Positions 53,652 to 62,523 of a stretch of 64,000 nt of DNA are shown in pieces. The stretch is from Maricaulis sp965228215 (GTDB taxonomy: Bacteria > Pseudomonadota > Alphaproteobacteria > Caulobacterales > Maricaulaceae). The stretch lies in assembly GCA_965228215.1 (NCBI GenBank), contig OZ245800.1:2728001-2792000 (forward strand), written 5' to 3'. The notes beneath the pieces are model-generated. The model made no database searches. It had not been told where the DNA came from and worked only from the letters and a program-made list of their open reading frames with translations. Position 1 is the stretch's first letter, and each line of letters starts with the position of its first letter. A program made the translations under genes and the position numbers.

Positions 53652-54786
53652 CCCGGATCATATGGGCCAGTGCGGCACCGATACGGCCCATGAGGCCTTT
53701 CTGAGGGACATCCTCGTCGGCATAAACCGGATATTCTCGCGTCTCATAGCCCGGCGCCTCGATGACGATACGGCCAATCTCGTCTCCGGCCGCAATCGGT
53801 GCCGGAACCGGGCCGTCATAGACGACACTGACCGTCATGTCGCGGCGGGCGCGGCGATGCATGCCGATGCGAACAGCGTCGTCGACACGCAGCGCGACCG
53901 TTTCGGTCTCGCCCATGAAGACCGGTGCGGAATGCTCGATCCGGGCACCGCTTTCGAACAGGTCGTAGACGGCAAAGTCCGACAGGGCCGCGCGCATCAT
54001 GCGCTCGGCCTCCGAAGCGCGATCGGAATTGGAATCCATGCCGTTGAAGACGATGATCCGCCGCACGCCATCGCGCTCGGCTGAACCGACAAGGCCGTAG
54101 CCGGATTCCTCGGTGTGGCCGGTTTTCAGACCATCCGCGCCCGTAAAGACGCCCAGCAGCGGGTTCCGATTGAACTGGCGGATGCCGTTATAGGTGTATT
54201 CGCGCTCGGCCCAGAGCGGGTAATAGTCCGGGAATTCCGAGATCAGGCGGCTGGCGATACGCGCCAGGTCGGCCGCGCTGATGCGGTGATCCGGGTGAGG
54301 CCAGCCGGTGGAATTGGCAAATGTCGCGCTCTCGAAACCGAGTTCGCGGGCCCGGTCTGTCATCATGTCCGCAAAGGCGCTCTCGGTGCCGCCCAGGGCT
54401 TCTGCAATGACGATACAGGCATCATTGCCGGACTGGACGATGATGCCGCGCAGAAGATCCTCGACCCGCACCCGGCTGTTGACCTCGAGAAACATTGTGG
54501 AGGAGCCGGAGGCCGCACCACCGGTACGCCAGGCATATTCAGAGACCGGCAATTCGGTATCGAGCGTCAGATTGCCCGCCTCGATCGCTTCCAGCGCCAT
54601 CAGCACGGTCATCAGCTTGCTCATGGAGGCCGGCGGGAAAGGCGTTTCTCCATTGCGCTCCCAGAGGATCTCGCCGGTTTCATGATCGAGAATGACAGCA
54701 AAATTGCTGCGCGATTCAAAGGCCGGCTGGGCATGCGCCGAGAGGTTGAAAACAAGGGCAGTCAGGACAGCGAGAAAAAGGCGCAC
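53641..54786 (-). CDS. D-alanyl-D-alanine carboxypeptidase (PBP5/6 family)
   Basis: 381 residues. Signal peptide RLFLAVLTALVFNLSAHAQ. Active site: SxxK in PPASMSKLMT, SGN in VQSGNDACI and KTG in DGLKTGHTEESG, so the serine penicillin-binding triad is complete. A C-terminal beta domain and an amphipathic anchor (GLMGRIGAALAHMIRGGS) follow. It trims pentapeptides of peptidoglycan in the periplasm. GTG at 54786 is chosen because GGAG lies seven bases upstream; a TTG at 54810 is less likely. Confidence 0.93.
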   Translation of the reverse strand: MRLFLAVLTALVFNLSAHAQPAFESRSNFAVILDHETGEILWERNGETPFPPASMSKLMTVLMALEAIEAGNLTLDTELPVSEYAWRTGGAASGSSTMFLEVNSRVRVEDLLRGIIVQSGNDACIVIAEALGGTESAFADMMTDRARELGFESATFANSTGWPHPDHRISAADLARIASRLISEFPDYYPLWAEREYTYNGIRQFNRNPLLGVFTGADGLKTGHTEESGYGLVGSAERDGVRRIIVFNGMDSNSDRASEAERMMRAALSDFAVYDLFESGARIEHSAPVFMGETETVALRVDDAVRIGMHRRARRDMTVSVVYDGPVPAPIAAGDEIGRIVIEAPGYETREYPVYADEDVPQKGLMGRIGAALAHMIRGGS

Positions 54787-54906
54787 AACGCGGCTCCGTT
54801 CTGGAATCAATCACAAGCTTCCGAAGGAGCGCATAGAAGCGCGGCAATTGCGTGGCGTCCAGTCCGCGGCGGTGTCTCGGGCGTTGATTTTCTCAGCGAT
54901 GATACA

Positions 54907-56031
54907 CTAGCCCAGCGGGGTGATCCGCGATTCAGCGATACCGGCATCCTGGAGGCGGAGCTGGAACTCGGCCGCGGAGAGATGGGAATCGAATTCGCCC
55001 ACGAAGACCCGCCAGATCGGCCGTCCGCCGACATCACCCTGAACGATGCGGACATCGCCCATGCTGGAAATGCGCTGGGCGAACCGGTCCGCATTCACCG
55101 GGCTGGAGAAGGCACCGATCTGGATCGTCACCCGGTCAATCGGCGCAAGTGCCGGGGATTGCGGCAGCATTTCCCGGACGGGCTCCGGAGCGGGTGCCAC
55201 CTCGGGCAGCGGTGTCATCTCCACGCCGGAAGCCGGCTCACTGCCGGGCGGCAAGGCTGACAGGGGCGCCAGATCATCCGTGACGGCAACCTGCAGATCG
55301 GTTGGCGGGGGCGTTTCGGCTGCGGTCATCGGCGCCGACATCGCGATCGGTTGCGGCGGCGGCACGACAGGAGCCGGAACAGGCGCCGGAGCAGCCGCAG
55401 GCAGAACAGCAGGCAGCGGCTCGGGACGAGCAGGACGTGAGCTGCCCTGCCCGGCCATCATGTAGCCGGATTGGGGGGCAGATGCCCGGGCGTGGGCCGG
55501 TCCGAGATAGCGCACGCGGACCCGGGCGAGCCCGCGGCCAATGAAATCAAGCTGGGTTGCCGCGCCGCGGCTCAGATCGATCATGCGGTCATCGACGAAG
55601 GGCCCCCGATCATTGATGCGCACGATGACTTGGCGGCCATTCTCCAGATTAGTGACCTCGGCAATCGACGGTATGGGCAGGGTCGGATGAGCCGCGGTCA
55701 TCAGATTCTGGTCGAAGACCTCGCCATTGGCGGTCGGCCGACCGTGAAAATTCGGACCGTACCAGGAGGCAAGCCCCGTCTCGTCGTAATTGTCGTCGCG
55801 GCGCGGGACATAGGTCCGGCCGGCGATCGTGTAGGGCCGCCCCACCTTCTGATGGTCCGAAGACCGCGCGATCAGCGATCGAGTGTCACTGGAATTGATC
55901 TGGCGCGCTTGCGGCGTGGATCCCGATCCGGAGTTGAAATCGCGATAGGATCGCGGTGCCGAGGCACAGCCGGCAAGGCATACAAGCGCTAGAAAAAGGC
56001 AGGCAAAACGCTGTCGAGACACGATACGCAT
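54907..56031 (-). CDS. rlpA: RlpA-type septal lipoprotein with SPOR domain
   Basis: 374 residues. Lipoprotein signal MRIVSRQRFACLFLALVCLAGC (Cys22); RlpA double-psi barrel with GLASWYGPNFHGRPTANGE, MTAAHPTLP, VRINDRGPFVDDRMIDLS; a long Pro/Ala linker (about 215-300); and a C-terminal SPOR domain (VTIQIGAFSSPVNADRFAQR). The family cuts naked glycan strands at the septum. The shorter start is used because it sets the signal peptide correctly. A 120-base gap separates it from the carboxypeptidase. Confidence 0.92.
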   Translation of the reverse strand: MRIVSRQRFACLFLALVCLAGCASAPRSYRDFNSGSGSTPQARQINSSDTRSLIARSSDHQKVGRPYTIAGRTYVPRRDDNYDETGLASWYGPNFHGRPTANGEVFDQNLMTAAHPTLPIPSIAEVTNLENGRQVIVRINDRGPFVDDRMIDLSRGAATQLDFIGRGLARVRVRYLGPAHARASAPQSGYMMAGQGSSRPARPEPLPAVLPAAAPAPVPAPVVPPPQPIAMSAPMTAAETPPPTDLQVAVTDDLAPLSALPPGSEPASGVEMTPLPEVAPAPEPVREMLPQSPALAPIDRVTIQIGAFSSPVNADRFAQRISSMGDVRIVQGDVGGRPIWRVFVGEFDSHLSAAEFQLRLQDAGIAESRITPLG

Positions 56032-56311
56032 CCATGGCAATCGATCGATTGAGACCATACTAGCGCGAATTCGTGAAAGGAGGGTAAGCCCTCTGCCCTG
56101 CCCGCGGACCGTGTCGGTTAACCCTGTAGTCGAATTATTTTCGACCCGAAATATCGGTCAAACTGTCGGAAAAACACGGCGAACAACCCCCACCGCGCCA
56201 TATTTGCAACGGGTTTTGACCGGTCTGCCGGTGCGACAGTTATGCGACTGGCCAGACTCAGACCCGTTCGATATGAATTATATTCGGCTGCGCTAATCTA
56301 CTGGGGGGATG

Positions 56312-56803
56312 ATGCGACACGGTCTGGATCGAATAGATCTGAAGATACTGGCATCGCTCCAGTCCCATGCGCGCATGAGCAATCTGGAACTGTCCCAGCG
56401 CGTATCCGTAGCCCCGAGTACATGCTTGGCCCGCGTCCAGCGACTTCGCGATCTCGGCTATATCGAGAACGATATCTGCGTCGTCGCGGCGTCCAAGTTG
56501 GGCCCGGTGCTCTACACGACGCTGGAGATCACGCTCGAGAGCCATAATCTCAGGGATCACCAGCGTTTCGAACGGGCCATTGCCGACATCTCCGAAGTCA
56601 TCTTCGCGGTGAAGGTCAGCGGCCGGTTCGACTATCTGCTCGTGATGACGACGCCCGACATGCAACACCTGTCGCGGCTGTCGGATGAAATGCTGGATGG
56701 CGCACTGGGTATTGCGAAACTCGTGACCGTGCCGGTCCTGGATGTGGCGAAGTCCTTCACGGGTTTCCCGCTGGATATCCTGCACCGGCACCAACCGGCC
56801 TGA
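56312..56803 (+). CDS. Lrp/AsnC-family transcriptional regulator
   Basis: 163 residues. HTH at about 8-55 (DRIDLKILASLQSHARMSNL, LSQRVSVAPSTCLARVQRL) and a C-terminal RAM domain with VKVSGRFDYLLVMTTPDM. Such proteins form octamers and respond to amino acids. ATG at 56312 (or 56309) follows a GGGGGG run. The 280 bases upstream back to rlpA hold no gene. Its position just before the TonB receptor suggests that it controls that gene. Confidence 0.9.
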   Translation: MRHGLDRIDLKILASLQSHARMSNLELSQRVSVAPSTCLARVQRLRDLGYIENDICVVAASKLGPVLYTTLEITLESHNLRDHQRFERAIADISEVIFAVKVSGRFDYLLVMTTPDMQHLSRLSDEMLDGALGIAKLVTVPVLDVAKSFTGFPLDILHRHQPA

Positions 56804-57054
56804 AACATGGGACCGAAAGGAGAAATTTTGGCTCGAGAGCACGGCAGATTTGATGCGCAAAACGCCTGTATTGGCGGATATTTTGCCGCAATTGCCGCAA
56901 TTACTTGCAGGCGTGCACAAAATTCGAGCAAGGGACAGTTTTATGAATTTAATTCGGTTTGGTCCGGCTTTTTCCGTGAATTAGTCGACCGGGCTTTGGC
57001 ATTCTATCACTTCGGCGAAACTCGCCGACTCGCTACTTACGAGGGGAGAAAATC

Positions 57055-60000
57055 GTGAAAAAGAGAAGCTTACAAACTTCTGTTAGCGCTGCTGTGCTCG
57101 TTCTGGGCACAATGGTCGCGACAGGGGTCGCACAAGCTCAGGACACTGGAGCGGCAGCCGGCGACACAATCGTCGTCACGGGTTCCCGCATTGCGCGCGA
57201 CCCGAACCTGGTCTCGCCGATCCCGGTCCAGTCGCTTGGCGAAGACCAGATTGAGAACTCCGGTGAGGTCAACCTCGCTGACGTCGTCAATGATGTGCCG
57301 GCACTTGTTGCATCGAGCACGGTTGATTCAAACGGTTCCGGTTCCACCGGCGCCAACTCGCTCAACCTGCGCGGCATGGGCGGCAATCGTACGCTGACCT
57401 TGATCAACGGGCGTCGTCACGTCGCCGGTTTCGAAGGGTCCCAGGCGGTTGATATCGGCTCCGTGCCAACGCAATTGCTGGAGCGTGTCGAAGTGCTGAC
57501 AGGGGGCGCATCGGCCATCTATGGTTCCGACGCCGTGACGGGCGTGGTCAACTTCATCCTGCGCGATGATTTTGAAGGCGTGAACGTCAATATCCGGACG
57601 GGTATCTCCAGCGAGAGCGATGCCGGCTACGTGGCCTTCCAGGGCCTGATCGGTCGCAATTTCGACAGCGGACGCGGCAATGTCGTCCTCTCTGTCGACT
57701 ACACCAATGACAGCGATCTTCGCTTCGGTGACCGCGACTGGGCCGTCAACAACCTGCGCTCCCGCGGCCAGGCCAACCCGGCCCTGCGTTTCCAGAACGG
57801 TGACCTGGATGCAACCAGCACGCCGAACTTCTGGGCCTATTACGACTTCGCGACGACCGGACGCTTCCGCTACGGTTTCCGTATCCCGACCTCTGCTGAC
57901 TTCATCGCGGCCTACACGGCTCAATTCGGTGTGGCCCCGACGCTGACGGCGGCGGAACAGGCCCTCATCGACCGTGCCGGTTCTGCACCTTCGCGCGCAA
58001 TCCTGCCGCAGCCGACCTTCTCGATCTCGTCCAATCTCGGCGTGATCGCTCCGGCTGACTTCGGCATGGGCGGCGGTATCGGCGGTGCCCCGGGTGCCGA
58101 CGTGAACTCCAACGGTATCGATGACTGTCTGGAATCATTCGTTGGCTGGAATTCGGGCTTCTTCGGCACCGGTGCCTTCGGCCTCGCCGGCGGTTGCTGG
58201 GTTGTTGATGCCGGCGGCAATGTCCGTCCCTACCAGGACGGTCTCGTGGCCTCCAACTTCAACGGCTTCGGCGGTGACGGTATCCGCGACGATTTCGACG
58301 AGGATTTCCTGATCCCGGAGACCGACAAGTATACGTTCAACTTCAACACGACGTATGATTTCGAGGGCGGTGTTCGCGGCTTCCTGGAAGTCAAATACTC
58401 GAACTCCCGTTCGCTGTATGGCGGTCCGCTGAACACGTTCTACGACCTGCTGTTCGGTGCGCCGGACAACCCCTACCTGCCGGCACAGCTGGCCGGTGTG
58501 ACGGCACGCGCCGGTGGTCTCTACATCACGCGTGACCCGACGGACCTCGGTCCGAACATCGACCAGTCGATCCGTGAAACCATGCGTTTCGTGGGTGGTT
58601 TCCAAGGCGAGTTCAGCAATGGATGGGCCTGGGAAATCGCAGCCAATCACGGTGAATTCGTCCGCCGGAACACGAACAATAACTACGTGATCCTGGACCG
58701 CTTCTTCGCCGCGATCGATGCCGTCACCGATCCGGTCACCGGCAATCCGGCCTGTCGTTCAAGCGTCAACACGGCTGCCGTGCCGCCGACGACGATCTTC
58801 GGCATTCCGGGCTTCGATGCCGGCATCTACACCTTCACCCCGGGTGATGGTCAGTGTCGTCCCGCCAATATCTGGGGCGGACCGGGTGCCATCAGCCAGG
58901 AAGCTGTCGACTTCATCACCACGAGCGTTGTTGACGAACTGCGTCTGAAGCAGACCGTCTTCTCCGCCCAGCTGGTCGGTGACACGTCCGACTTCTTCAA
59001 CCTGCCGGCCGGTGCCATCGACTTCGCCGCCGGCGTGGAACACCGCAAAGAGGAAAGCCAGAACACGCGCAACGCGTTTGATCTGGGTCTCCTTCCGATC
59101 GGTTCTCCGGCGGGTGCAGGCACCAATATCGACACGGTTTCGAGCAATGAGTCGCTGGGCTTCAACGCCACGGCCGGCTTCGCCAACTCGACCGGCGAAT
59201 ACGATGTCACCGACATCTACGCCGAGGTCTCCGTGCCGCTGCTTGAAGGTGCACCGCTGGCTGAAGAGCTGACGCTCGACATGGCTTACCGCTATGCCGA
59301 CTACTCCACGATCGGCGGCGCCGGCACGTGGAATGTCGGTGGTGTGTGGACCCCGCACTCGGATATTTCCTTCCGTGCGTCGGTCTCGCAGGCCATTCGT
59401 GCTCCGAATATCGGCGAACTCTTCGCCCCGCGGAGTGCTGCCTTCTTCCGTCCGATCGATCCGTGTGATGTCAACGAGATCCCGAACGCTCCGGATCCCG
59501 GCATTCGTGCCGCGAACTGTGCGGCTGACGGCATCCCGGCAGGCTTCACCGATCCGCTCTCCGCGCGTTTCGCCGGCGAGTCGGGCGGTAACCCGAACCT
59601 GAACGAAGAAACGGCCGATACGACCTCCTATGGTTTCGTGTATCAGCCGAGCTTCTTTGAAGGGTTCTCGCTGACGGTCGACTATTGGGATGTGCGCATC
59701 GAAGATGCTATCGCCAGCGTCTCGGCCCAGGACATCGTCGACAATTGTTACGACTCCACCACTTTCCCGAACGCCTTCTGTGGGCAGTTCACCCGGAACC
59801 GTGATGCGACGTCGGCACAATTCCTCGGCTTCAACTTCCTGAGCCAGGGTCCGATCAACTTCGCTGCCGTCGAGGCACAGGGCATCGACTTTGCCGCTGC
59901 CTACAGCTTCGACTGGGCCGGAAACGACTTCGGCATCCGCCTGGTCGGTTCCAAGCAGGAGAAGCTCGACTTCTTCACGAACCCGGGCGACCCGACCGAG

Positions 60001-60348
60001 TCGGATCCGGAACTGGAGGAAATTCAGCGTCCGGAACTGTCCGGTACGGTGGACTTCACCTGGGGCCGAGGCGATCTGAACCTCGGCTGGCAGGTCCAGT
60101 ACATGAGCCGTCAGCTGCTCGCTGGCGCCGAGATCGAGACCTATGAATCGATCTTCGGTGATGCGGCCTGGGCGGACGAGTCCTACTCGCACCGCTTCTA
60201 TGGCAGCTACGAGTTCAGCGACACGCTGCGCTTCTACGGCGGCATCAACAATGTCACGGACGAAGAGCCGTTCTCGACCAATGAAGGCTGGCCGGTTGGC
60301 CCGCGTGGTCGGATGTTCTTCATCGGTGTCGACGCCACCTTCGGCTAA
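57055..60348 (+). CDS. Large TonB-dependent outer-membrane receptor
   Basis: 1097 residues from a GTG with GAGGGGAG upstream. Signal peptide to about residue 28 (GVAQAQ), then GDTIVVTGSRIARDPNLVSPIPV and plug domain (VNDVPALVASS, LNLRGMGGNRTLTLINGRRH, VEVLTGGASAIYGSDAVTGVVN), then a 22-strand-type barrel ending MFFIGVDATFG. It is of the large Caulobacter/Xanthomonas kind, which often take up oligosaccharides, peptides or other large nutrients; no siderophore signature is seen. The substrate is unknown. A strong terminator follows. Confidence 0.93.
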   Translation: MKKRSLQTSVSAAVLVLGTMVATGVAQAQDTGAAAGDTIVVTGSRIARDPNLVSPIPVQSLGEDQIENSGEVNLADVVNDVPALVASSTVDSNGSGSTGANSLNLRGMGGNRTLTLINGRRHVAGFEGSQAVDIGSVPTQLLERVEVLTGGASAIYGSDAVTGVVNFILRDDFEGVNVNIRTGISSESDAGYVAFQGLIGRNFDSGRGNVVLSVDYTNDSDLRFGDRDWAVNNLRSRGQANPALRFQNGDLDATSTPNFWAYYDFATTGRFRYGFRIPTSADFIAAYTAQFGVAPTLTAAEQALIDRAGSAPSRAILPQPTFSISSNLGVIAPADFGMGGGIGGAPGADVNSNGIDDCLESFVGWNSGFFGTGAFGLAGGCWVVDAGGNVRPYQDGLVASNFNGFGGDGIRDDFDEDFLIPETDKYTFNFNTTYDFEGGVRGFLEVKYSNSRSLYGGPLNTFYDLLFGAPDNPYLPAQLAGVTARAGGLYITRDPTDLGPNIDQSIRETMRFVGGFQGEFSNGWAWEIAANHGEFVRRNTNNNYVILDRFFAAIDAVTDPVTGNPACRSSVNTAAVPPTTIFGIPGFDAGIYTFTPGDGQCRPANIWGGPGAISQEAVDFITTSVVDELRLKQTVFSAQLVGDTSDFFNLPAGAIDFAAGVEHRKEESQNTRNAFDLGLLPIGSPAGAGTNIDTVSSNESLGFNATAGFANSTGEYDVTDIYAEVSVPLLEGAPLAEELTLDMAYRYADYSTIGGAGTWNVGGVWTPHSDISFRASVSQAIRAPNIGELFAPRSAAFFRPIDPCDVNEIPNAPDPGIRAANCAADGIPAGFTDPLSARFAGESGGNPNLNEETADTTSYGFVYQPSFFEGFSLTVDYWDVRIEDAIASVSAQDIVDNCYDSTTFPNAFCGQFTRNRDATSAQFLGFNFLSQGPINFAAVEAQGIDFAAAYSFDWAGNDFGIRLVGSKQEKLDFFTNPGDPTESDPELEEIQRPELSGTVDFTWGRGDLNLGWQVQYMSRQLLAGAEIETYESIFGDAAWADESYSHRFYGSYEFSDTLRFYGGINNVTDEEPFSTNEGWPVGPRGRMFFIGVDATFG

Positions 60349-60368
60349 CGCCGGATAGCTCACGATTG

Positions 60369-60404
60369 CGGGCCGGAATCACGCGATTCCGGCCCGTCTT
60401 TTTT
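60369..60404 (+). terminator. Strong intrinsic terminator after the TonB receptor
   Basis: A perfect 12-base stem, CGGGCCGGAATC (60369-60380) with GATTCCGGCCCG (60385-60396), loop ACGC, then TCTTTTTT. It lies 21 bases after the receptor stop. Confidence 0.93.
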
Positions 60405-60444
60405 GCCCGCTCATCAATGCCCGGCGCCATCTGCAGGCAAGCGC

Positions 60445-60472
60445 TTGCCAGCAGGCCGATGATCGCTTTATG
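60445..60472 (+). promoter_or_regulatory. Candidate promoter of tRNA-Ser
   Basis: TTGCCA (60445-60450), 16 bases, TTTATG (60467-60472), ten bases before the tRNA. The -35 overlaps a perfect palindrome GGCAAGCGCTTGCC (60436-60449). Confidence 0.45.
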
Positions 60473-60482
60473 TGGCTTGTGT

Positions 60483-60570
60483 GGAGAGGTGGCAGAGTGG
60501 TCGATTGCGGCGGTCTTGAAAACCGTTGAACCGCGAGGTTCCGGGGGTTCGAATCCCTCCCTCTCCGCCA
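60483..60570 (+). tRNA. tRNA-Ser (anticodon TGA)
   Basis: Acceptor stem GGAGAGG (60483-60489) pairs with CCTCTCC (60560-60566), discriminator G, encoded CCA at 60568-60570. The anticodon loop is CTTGAAA, giving TGA (reads UCA and relatives). The T arm is GGGGGTTCGAATCCCTC. The variable arm is long, as in serine tRNAs. Total 88 bases. Confidence 0.96.
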
Positions 60571-60612
60571 TATTCAACTTATCTCACCTGCTCCTCGCAT
60601 GCCGAAGGAGAT

Positions 60613-61833
60613 CTAGGCTGCCCCGCGGAGTTCCATCGAGGTATTGCCCGCGTTGGCATCCGATGACACATCCGAGTTTGCGACCACGCGATTGCGGCCG
60701 CCTGCCTTGGCGGCGTAGAGAGCCTCGTCCGCGGCGCGCAGCAGGTGCGAGACCTCGAGGGCGTCGCTGGCGCTTGTTGTGGCCAGTCCGATCGAGGCAG
60801 TGACGGGGATCTGCCCCTCGCCTGTCTGGATCTTGAGGGCGCTGATCCGCTCGCGCAGATGTTCGAGCGCGGGCACGAAACGATCACTGTTCTGGCAATC
60901 GAACATGATCGCGAACTCCTCACCGCCGACCCGGGCGACAAAGCCGCAATTGGCCAGGTCACCATGTGCCAGACAGGCGACTTCCTTGATGACGAGATCG
61001 CCAGCATCATGTCCGAAACGGTCATTGATCTGTTTGAAATGATCGAGATCCAGCAGGGCCACGCCGATAACCAGACCCTTTGCCTTGGCCGTTTCGAGAT
61101 ATTCGTGGGTGAATTGCTCGAACGCGCGTCGATTGGGAATTCCGGTCAGGCTGTCCGTCATAGCCAGCGCATGCAGCTTGGCCTGCGAGAAATTGGCGCT
61201 CAGCATGAGATAACCGAACACGGCGGTCGTTTCGCAGGCAATCAGCGTGAGAATGCCGGCGCTGACGATCGGGCTGCTGTCGTACAGGCTGACCATTTCC
61301 GACTGGGACGTGAGCTGCTGACCGACGAGAAATGGGATCAGCAGGACCGTACAAGCCGACGAGGTGGCCAGGACCACGGCTCCCAGCGCGCCGTCGCGCT
61401 TGGCGATCCACCACAAAAGATACATCGTGATCGCGGAGAATATCGCCAGCATGATCGAATAGAGGATCACGCGCGAAGAGACCGACGGGTCCACAATCGA
61501 GAACCAGGCCTGGCCTAGAACGGTGGACACGGCGAGAAGGATATAGACAGGTGCCGGCAGTGGCCGCTGAGCGAATTGCGCTGTTCCGTAGAGAACCACG
61601 ATCATGCCGCCAAGCGAAAGTGAGTTGAAGGCAATCACCTCGAGCGCACCGTGAACCTCCCGGGCATTTTCCCAGGAGGACAGCGCCACGCCGAGCGTGT
61701 GCATCGCCAATCCGATTGCCCACCATTTGACGCCGCGGCTGTCCCTGTGAACGCGCCAGTTCACGAAATGAAGGGCGCAGCCGATGACGAGCACCAGTAT
61801 CAGCGAGACGGTCAATGTCTTCGCATCAAGCAT
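60613..61833 (-). CDS. Membrane diguanylate cyclase (GGDEF)
   Basis: 406 residues. About six or seven hydrophobic helices in 1-215, then a GGDEF domain about 222-385: MTDSLTGIPNRRAFEQF, LLDLDHFKQINDRFGHDAGD and the active site RVGGEEF (GGEEF at 303-307). The catalytic site is intact, so it should make cyclic di-GMP. The inhibitory RxxD site expected at 294-297 reads ANCG and is absent. The N-terminal membrane region is of unknown signal. It is followed by tRNA-Ser on the other strand. Confidence 0.92.
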   Translation of the reverse strand: MLDAKTLTVSLILVLVIGCALHFVNWRVHRDSRGVKWWAIGLAMHTLGVALSSWENAREVHGALEVIAFNSLSLGGMIVVLYGTAQFAQRPLPAPVYILLAVSTVLGQAWFSIVDPSVSSRVILYSIMLAIFSAITMYLLWWIAKRDGALGAVVLATSSACTVLLIPFLVGQQLTSQSEMVSLYDSSPIVSAGILTLIACETTAVFGYLMLSANFSQAKLHALAMTDSLTGIPNRRAFEQFTHEYLETAKAKGLVIGVALLDLDHFKQINDRFGHDAGDLVIKEVACLAHGDLANCGFVARVGGEEFAIMFDCQNSDRFVPALEHLRERISALKIQTGEGQIPVTASIGLATTSASDALEVSHLLRAADEALYAAKAGGRNRVVANSDVSSDANAGNTSMELRGAA

Positions 61834-61942
61834 GCCGTGAGTATGCCAATGAAGGCTGAGCTTTTGGTAAATCGGAACTTCGTCTTTAGTTCAACGACTT
61901 AGCAATTCCTTGTTACGAAACCTTACGGAAAGCGCCTTCGTA

Positions 61943-62515
61943 TCAGCGCTCGTAGGGTTCGTGGCCCGTCAGTTCCAGCGTGTACGCAGCATTGCCCAGC
62001 TCGTTCAGATTCCGCTCAGACGTCAGCACACCCGTCACCCATACCGGAGCGAACAGGCGCTCGACCACGATCGGCTCTTCCGTCACGACGTGAACGATCT
62101 GGTTGGGCGGCGGCGGCGGCGTGTGGATACAGGCCCCGAAATACGGCACGAGCAGGAATTCGCCGATCGCCCCACCCGGCTGGGCGTCGAGCGGGAGGAT
62201 GAAGCCCGGCATGCGGATGGTGCGCCCGATCAACTCCTCGACGACGTTATAGGTGCCGATCTGCATCATCGGAGCACCGAAATGGTCCATCTCCGTCATC
62301 GCGTAGCTCAGACGATAGAGCTCCTCGATGCGCTCCATCTCCCCTTCCGGCAGCAGGTCGTCCCAGTTGATGGTCAGGGGCGAGACATTGTCGAAACGGG
62401 ACTCGCTGGTCTCGCCGTCCTGTGCGGTCGCGACAGGTGCGAGCGCGAGGGCCGAGACGAGCGCAAGAACAAGCGCTGGAGCGATGGATTTGGCGGTGAG
62501 GATAAGACCACGCAT
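61943..62515 (-). CDS. Exported DUF3299 protein
   Basis: 190 residues with a signal peptide to about 32 (LALAPVATAQ). INWDDLLP at the start of the mature part, then MPGFILPLD and the hallmark FLLVPYFGACIHTPPPPPNQ are the DUF3299 pattern. The family often lies beside an ABC exporter-like permease and ATPase in zinc-linked clusters (Zrg type). Here it follows the permease by eight bases, so the three are one operon. The molecular role is unknown. Confidence 0.88.
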   Translation of the reverse strand: MRGLILTAKSIAPALVLALVSALALAPVATAQDGETSESRFDNVSPLTINWDDLLPEGEMERIEELYRLSYAMTEMDHFGAPMMQIGTYNVVEELIGRTIRMPGFILPLDAQPGGAIGEFLLVPYFGACIHTPPPPPNQIVHVVTEEPIVVERLFAPVWVTGVLTSERNLNELGNAAYTLELTGHEPYER

Positions 62516-62523
62516 TTCAAACC

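Noticed and set aside
56807..57058. Possible 83-residue protein between the Lrp-type gene and the TonB receptor
   Set aside because: No ribosome site, no motif, and it overlaps the receptor start; the AT-rich repeats suggest regulatory DNA.
58759..60363. Minus-strand frame inside the TonB receptor
   Set aside because: The receptor frame is continuous with a normal barrel ending; the antisense frame has no start context.
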